A DNA stretch of 10,443 nt, from the NCBI GenBank assembly GCA_937967465.1, contig CALBSW010000043.1, forward strand, positions 1 to 10,443. Direction: 5' to 3'. Positions 7,510 through 10,443 of the stretch are shown here, in pieces. The notes under the pieces were generated by a model. That model was not told where the DNA came from. It saw only the letters and a list, made by a program, of their open reading frames with translations, and searched no databases. The first letter of the stretch is position 1. The number at the start of each line of letters is the position of its first letter. The position numbers were made by a program, and so were the translations under genes. The stretch is from an uncultured Flavobacteriales bacterium (lineage in GTDB: Bacteria; Bacteroidota; Bacteroidia; Flavobacteriales_D; Sanyastnellaceae).

Positions 7510-8241
7510 TCAGTTCACGTCAGGGCGGAGGGTGATGTCGGAAATGACACCTTTCCCGCGGTGGTCGATGGCGAGGAGCACGTGCTCCGCAATGAACTCC
7601 GGTCGCATGCCCTTCTTGAAGTTGGGGCGGTACTGGTCGAGCAGGGTGTTGTCTCGCGTTTGCTCAATGAAATCCGTGTCCACGGCACCGGGACAGATGG
7701 TGGTGGACGCCACCTTGCCTTTGAGGTCCTGTCGAATGGCTTCTCCCATGGCCAGAACGGCGTGCTTGGTGGCACAATAAATGCCGCTGAATGGGAAGAC
7801 GTTGCGCGAAGCCACAGAGCCGATGAGGATCACCAAACCTTTGGCGCGGATCAAGTGGGGAAGGCAGGTGTGGAGTGTGGTGAGGACGCCGGTGACATTG
7901 ACGTCGACCATGGTGTGCCAGTCCTGCAATTCAGCCTCTGCGAGGTTGGCGAAAATGCCGAGGCCGGCGTTGGGGACCACAACGTCCAAGCTCCCGAACC
8001 GGTCCACACAATCCGCCACGGCGGCTTGCTGGGCGGCCACATCGGTCACGTCCATCGCGGCGACATGCAGCAGGGCCTGCTGGTCCAAAGGCAGGGCATT
8101 CCGCATGGCCTCCAGGCGGTCGAGACGGCGGGCCGTGGCATACACGCGGTGACCGTGCTCCACAAGCAGGCGGGCGGTGGCCGCACCGATGCCGCTGCTG
8201 GCTCCGGTCAGGAAAACGGTGGACGGGGAAGAAGGATGCAT
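7510..8241 (-). CDS. Classical short-chain dehydrogenase/reductase, probably NADP-dependent
   Basis: This 243-residue cytoplasmic oxidoreductase has the full classical SDR signature: TGASSGIG at 12-19 for cofactor binding, Arg38/Arg39 after the second strand (suggesting NADPH), PNAGLG at 90-95, Ser142, and the catalytic YCATK with Tyr155 and Lys159. The end, ISDITLRPDVN, resembles the YdfG-type 3-hydroxy acid dehydrogenase group, but the substrate is unknown. I chose the ATG at 8241-8239 because it places the glycine motif where SDRs have it. The frame stays open upstream to a TTG at 8346, but that would add 35 non-homologous residues and overlap the hydrolase by 80 bases. The gap to the hydrolase stop is 25 bases and holds TACCTTGC at 8249-8256, a poor -7 match. 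It is coupled to the glycosyltransferase downstream. Confidence 0.92.
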   Translation of the reverse strand: MHPSSPSTVFLTGASSGIGAATARLLVEHGHRVYATARRLDRLEAMRNALPLDQQALLHVAAMDVTDVAAQQAAVADCVDRFGSLDVVVPNAGLGIFANLAEAELQDWHTMVDVNVTGVLTTLHTCLPHLIRAKGLVILIGSVASRNVFPFSGIYCATKHAVLAMGEAIRQDLKGKVASTTICPGAVDTDFIEQTRDNTLLDQYRPNFKKGMRPEFIAEHVLLAIDHRGKGVISDITLRPDVN

Positions 8242-8266
8242 GGGGGGTGCAAGGTAGGTGAGGGAG

Positions 8267-9829
8267 TCAGTGTCCCACGAAGAAGGACACCGTCGACACG
8301 TTGCCCTGATCGTCTTGGATGCGCCCAACGTGCCACCCGAATTCAAGGGGGCGCATGTGGAAGGTGAACCGACCGGATTGGTCCTGGCTGGTCACCCCTT
8401 CTTCGGTCAACCGGCCGTCCAGGCGCAGGAGATCCAGTTGCACTTGACCGCGGTGACTGCCCTGAAGGTGAAGGAGCGAATCTCCCACCCGAGGTTGGCC
8501 GAGCACCCTCCATGGTGAAAGGTCCAGCACGGGGACACTGGACGCCAAGCAGGCGAGCAGGTCATCGCGCAAGGCCGCGAAGACGGATTGCTCCACATCG
8601 TAGTAGGCACTGGCAGGACCGACCGAGTATCCTTCCCATTTTCCATGGGTGGCGAAACAGAATGACCACTCGCCATCGGGGGTCGAATAGGCGTCGCTGA
8701 TCAGGCCATACGCTTCGCCGGGGTGCCCGATGAACGGGGCCACAGCCACGTCCGGGATCACTTCGTCCTCGCCCAGTCCGCTGGCGGCGAGGTGCAGGCC
8801 TCGGCCCCAACTGTTGAAGAGACCGTAATAGTTGTTGCCGTTTCCACCACCGGACGCGCTGTAAGCCCACTGCTGCTCATGAAGCTCGGACAGGGCTGGA
8901 CCCGATAAGAAGGTCACCATGGTGCCATCGGGGCCGGGGGCATTGCCGGCGGTCCACACGTGGGCGAGAAGGCTGAGGTCCCGCGCGCTGATGCGCAAAC
9001 CACCTTGTGGGCTGAAGCAGACGGCACTGTTACCGGGTGTGTAGCCTTCCCAATTCGGGCCGGCCGGAACGACGCCCTCGTATTGGTCGGCCTGGGGGGT
9101 CCAGACGCCGTTCACCTGTCGATACAACACGGCAACATCGTTGATGTCGTCCAATTGCTGGACGCGATATCCCGCATCCAGTCCAAACGGAGCGAAGATC
9201 AACTCGTCCATCAGCAGGTCGAAACGCATGCCCGTGGCGGCTTCCATCACGGTGGCGAGGACGCCGAAGTTGAGGTTGGCGTATTGGAACCACTCCCCGG
9301 GGGCGGATGTGCCCCACATGTTGGTGGTGTAAAATGTGCCATCCTCTGAAAGGACCTCGGACAGTGCGGGAACAGCCGGAATGCTGGCATAGCTGGCGCT
9401 CAGGAAGTCGCCGTAGCCGTCCCCGTCACGGATGCCGGAGGTGTGGGTGAGCAGGTGCTGCACCGTCAACGGTACGTTCGGGTGCCCCGGGTGCACGGGG
9501 GGCGAGTCCAAGTAAGCGGACAGGGGCGCGTCGTAGGTGAGGGTGCCAGACTCCACGAGTTTGGCAACGCAGAGTGCGACCACCGCCTTGCTGATGGACG
9601 CCATCCGAAACACGGTTTCCGAATTGACGGGAAGTTTGCGTTCGATGTCGCGAAGCCCCACGTGGGCCTCGAGGCTGACTTCATGACCGCACCGGGTCAC
9701 CACGCTCATGCCAGCCAGCTGATGCTCATCTGCAATGGCGTCGAACAGGTCAGCCTGTGCGGCGGAGCGATTGGGAATGGCCAACGCGATCGCCGTGATC
9801 CATACGAAGGGGAGGGGCCGGAAGTACAC
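8267..9829 (-). CDS. Secreted serine hydrolase, beta-lactamase/S12 class, with beta-rich C-terminal tail
   Basis: This 520-residue exported enzyme belongs to the serine beta-lactamase/DD-peptidase superfamily (Pfam Beta-lactamase). The signal peptide probably ends at A24|Q25. Catalytic motifs are S-x-x-K at 78-81 (SISK, nucleophile Ser78), Y-x-N at 183-185 (YAN) and H-x-G at 369-371 (HPG), with LLTHTSGI at 126-133 as usual. The H-x-G third motif fits D-aminopeptidases, DD-peptidases and esterases of this class better than true beta-lactamases, which carry K-T-G; the substrate is unknown. Residues about 436-520 lie outside the catalytic domain and resemble a T9SS type A sorting domain (RVGDSLLHL, LLRLDGRL, FTFHMRPLEFGWHVGRI). 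The start is GTG at 9829-9827: the only nearby ATG is out of frame, and this GTG gives a proper signal peptide. A near-match -7 box lies 4 bases upstream. Confidence 0.92.
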   Translation of the reverse strand: MYFRPLPFVWITAIALAIPNRSAAQADLFDAIADEHQLAGMSVVTRCGHEVSLEAHVGLRDIERKLPVNSETVFRMASISKAVVALCVAKLVESGTLTYDAPLSAYLDSPPVHPGHPNVPLTVQHLLTHTSGIRDGDGYGDFLSASYASIPAVPALSEVLSEDGTFYTTNMWGTSAPGEWFQYANLNFGVLATVMEAATGMRFDLLMDELIFAPFGLDAGYRVQQLDDINDVAVLYRQVNGVWTPQADQYEGVVPAGPNWEGYTPGNSAVCFSPQGGLRISARDLSLLAHVWTAGNAPGPDGTMVTFLSGPALSELHEQQWAYSASGGGNGNNYYGLFNSWGRGLHLAASGLGEDEVIPDVAVAPFIGHPGEAYGLISDAYSTPDGEWSFCFATHGKWEGYSVGPASAYYDVEQSVFAALRDDLLACLASSVPVLDLSPWRVLGQPRVGDSLLHLQGSHRGQVQLDLLRLDGRLTEEGVTSQDQSGRFTFHMRPLEFGWHVGRIQDDQGNVSTVSFFVGH

Positions 9830-9833
9830 GGCC

Positions 9834-9841
9834 GAAAATTA
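9834..9841 (-). promoter_or_regulatory. Possible -7 box (TAATTTTC) for the serine hydrolase
   Basis: On the minus strand TAATTTTC differs from TAnnTTTG only in the last base. It lies in the 17-base gap between the apaG stop and the hydrolase GTG, four bases (GGCC) ahead of the start. Its position and A/T content mirror the box before prfC, which supports it; the mismatch and lack of a visible -33 element weaken it. Confidence 0.4.
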
Positions 9842-9846
9842 AGGCC

Positions 9847-10257
9847 TCAGCTCAAGGCCCAAGGGGCTTCAAGTTGGAACGTCGGAATGGTGACCTCGAA
9901 GGGCATGTTCCGCCCCATGACACGTCGATGCTGGACAATGTAGCTGCCGCCCATGGTGCCGAATTCACTCTTCAAATCGCACGCGCTGTCATATTCGAAG
10001 ACGCGTCCTGGCAGGATTTCTGGTTGAACGCCCACCACACCATTGCCGATGACCTTTCGCTTTTGTCCCATGGCATCCACGATGGTCCATTTGCGCTTCA
10101 AGATGCGAATGGTGCTGTGGCTTCGGTTTTCAATGACAACGCGATAGGAGAAAATGAACCGCTGGTCTTCGGGGCGAGAGAATTCAGGCTCGAATCGGCT
10201 GCGCACATGGACGCGAATTCCCTCCGTGGTGGCCCGATAGATTTTCGTGCGGCTCAT
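9847..10257 (-). CDS. apaG: ApaG domain protein (DUF525)
   Basis: This 136-residue protein is a single ApaG (DUF525) domain, a fibronectin-like beta-sandwich; the family usually has about 125-130 residues. Conserved landmarks are FIFSYRVVIEN at 34-44, KRKWTIVDAMG at 54-64, GNGVVGVQPEILPG at 71-84, FEYDSACDL at 87-95, GTMGGSY at 100-106 and IPTFQLE at 124-130. ApaG is named for a Co2+/Mg2+ resistance phenotype in enterobacteria; its biochemical role is not settled, so I annotate the domain rather than an efflux activity. No signal peptide is seen, so it is cytoplasmic. The ATG at 10257-10255 follows a 46-base A/T-rich gap that contains TCATTTTG at 10272-10279, one mismatch from the -7 consensus. 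Placement next to the probable T9SS plug gene is, from memory, a recurrent arrangement in Flavobacteriia. Confidence 0.95.
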   Translation of the reverse strand: MSRTKIYRATTEGIRVHVRSRFEPEFSRPEDQRFIFSYRVVIENRSHSTIRILKRKWTIVDAMGQKRKVIGNGVVGVQPEILPGRVFEYDSACDLKSEFGTMGGSYIVQHRRVMGRNMPFEVTIPTFQLEAPWALS

Positions 10258-10303
10258 GTCTTCAATTTAGCCAAAATGAAGACGAAAGCCAAATAATCAT
10301 AGA

Positions 10304-10443
10304 TTAATTCAGGTCAATCGCTTCGAACCCGATGATGCGGTCCTCCCCGTCCTGCGCCGGTGCGTGCACCCAAATGTGGTACCGGTTGGGCGTGCCGCTG
10401 TGACTCCCTTCAAACCTTTGCACGTTGCCTGTCTCGGACACGG
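10304..10443 (-). CDS. Probable type IX secretion plug protein (DUF5103), C-terminal fragment
   Basis: The last 45 codons of a gene entering from the right edge are open in one frame and end in TAA at 10306-10304. The peptide contains RFEGSHSGTPNRYHIWVH and then EDRIIGFEAIDLN. This matches, from memory, the end of DUF5103 proteins: an (I/F)EG-x-H/N-x-x-T-x-N-x-Y-x-I-x-V block, then DR-x-IG before a short tail. DUF5103 includes the Plug protein that closes the SprA translocon of the T9SS in Flavobacterium. The neighbouring apaG supports the call. Of the other two minus-strand frames, one has an early stop and the other gives a Cys/Arg-rich, low-complexity peptide. With only 45 residues visible, the family assignment is tentative, although that this is coding is fairly secure. 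Confidence 0.62.
   Translation of the reverse strand, partial: VSETGNVQRFEGSHSGTPNRYHIWVHAPAQDGEDRIIGFEAIDLN

Noticed and set aside
8242..8346. N-terminal extension of the short-chain dehydrogenase to a TTG at 8346
   Set aside because: It would overlap the hydrolase by 80 bases and put 35 residues without SDR features ahead of the cofactor motif.
10258..10303. A sigma70-like promoter (TTGACC and TATGAT) near the plug stop codon and apaG
   Set aside because: The two elements are only 10 bases apart, far short of the usual 17, and the TTGACC lies inside the coding end of the plug gene.

Overview
The window is a dense stretch of a Bacteroidota genome, most like a GC-rich member of the Flavobacteriales or a related group. 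Several things point there: a TonB-dependent receptor with an N-terminal carboxypeptidase-like regulatory domain, the tail of what looks like a type IX secretion (T9SS) plug protein (DUF5103), a secreted L-type lectin with tandem Ig-like repeats, signal peptides that all end in Ala-Gln, and Bacteroidota -7 boxes (TAnnTTTG) a few bases ahead of start codons. A finer placement is not possible from this sequence. Every gene supported here lies on the minus strand, gaps are 1 to 46 bases, and no stretch over 50 bases lacks a gene. No tRNA, rRNA, CRISPR array, insertion sequence or origin was seen.

Read in the direction of transcription (right to left), the window opens with the last 45 codons of the probable T9SS plug protein, then apaG, a secreted serine hydrolase of the beta-lactamase/S12 class (GTG start), a classical short-chain dehydrogenase, a GT4-type glycosyltransferase, and prfC (peptide chain release factor 3). 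The left half is an envelope cassette: a small secreted protein with a carboxypeptidase-like regulatory domain, a TonB-dependent receptor whose TTG start overlaps the previous stop codon, and the first 463 codons of a secreted lectin-repeat protein that runs off the left edge.

The left cassette (small secreted protein, receptor, lectin) is the most interesting part. It resembles a surface recognition and uptake unit, but it has no SusD-like partner and no degradative enzyme in view. The right part links a T9SS component to a hydrolase whose C-terminal tail looks like a divergent T9SS sorting domain. At the regulatory level, prfC, the small secreted protein and the hydrolase each have a -7-like box 4 to 7 bases ahead of the start codon, which suggests leaderless or nearly leaderless mRNAs and several transcription units rather than one long operon. 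Nothing here amounts to a clearly new defence or mobile system; the unusual points are domain combinations and gene-start architecture.
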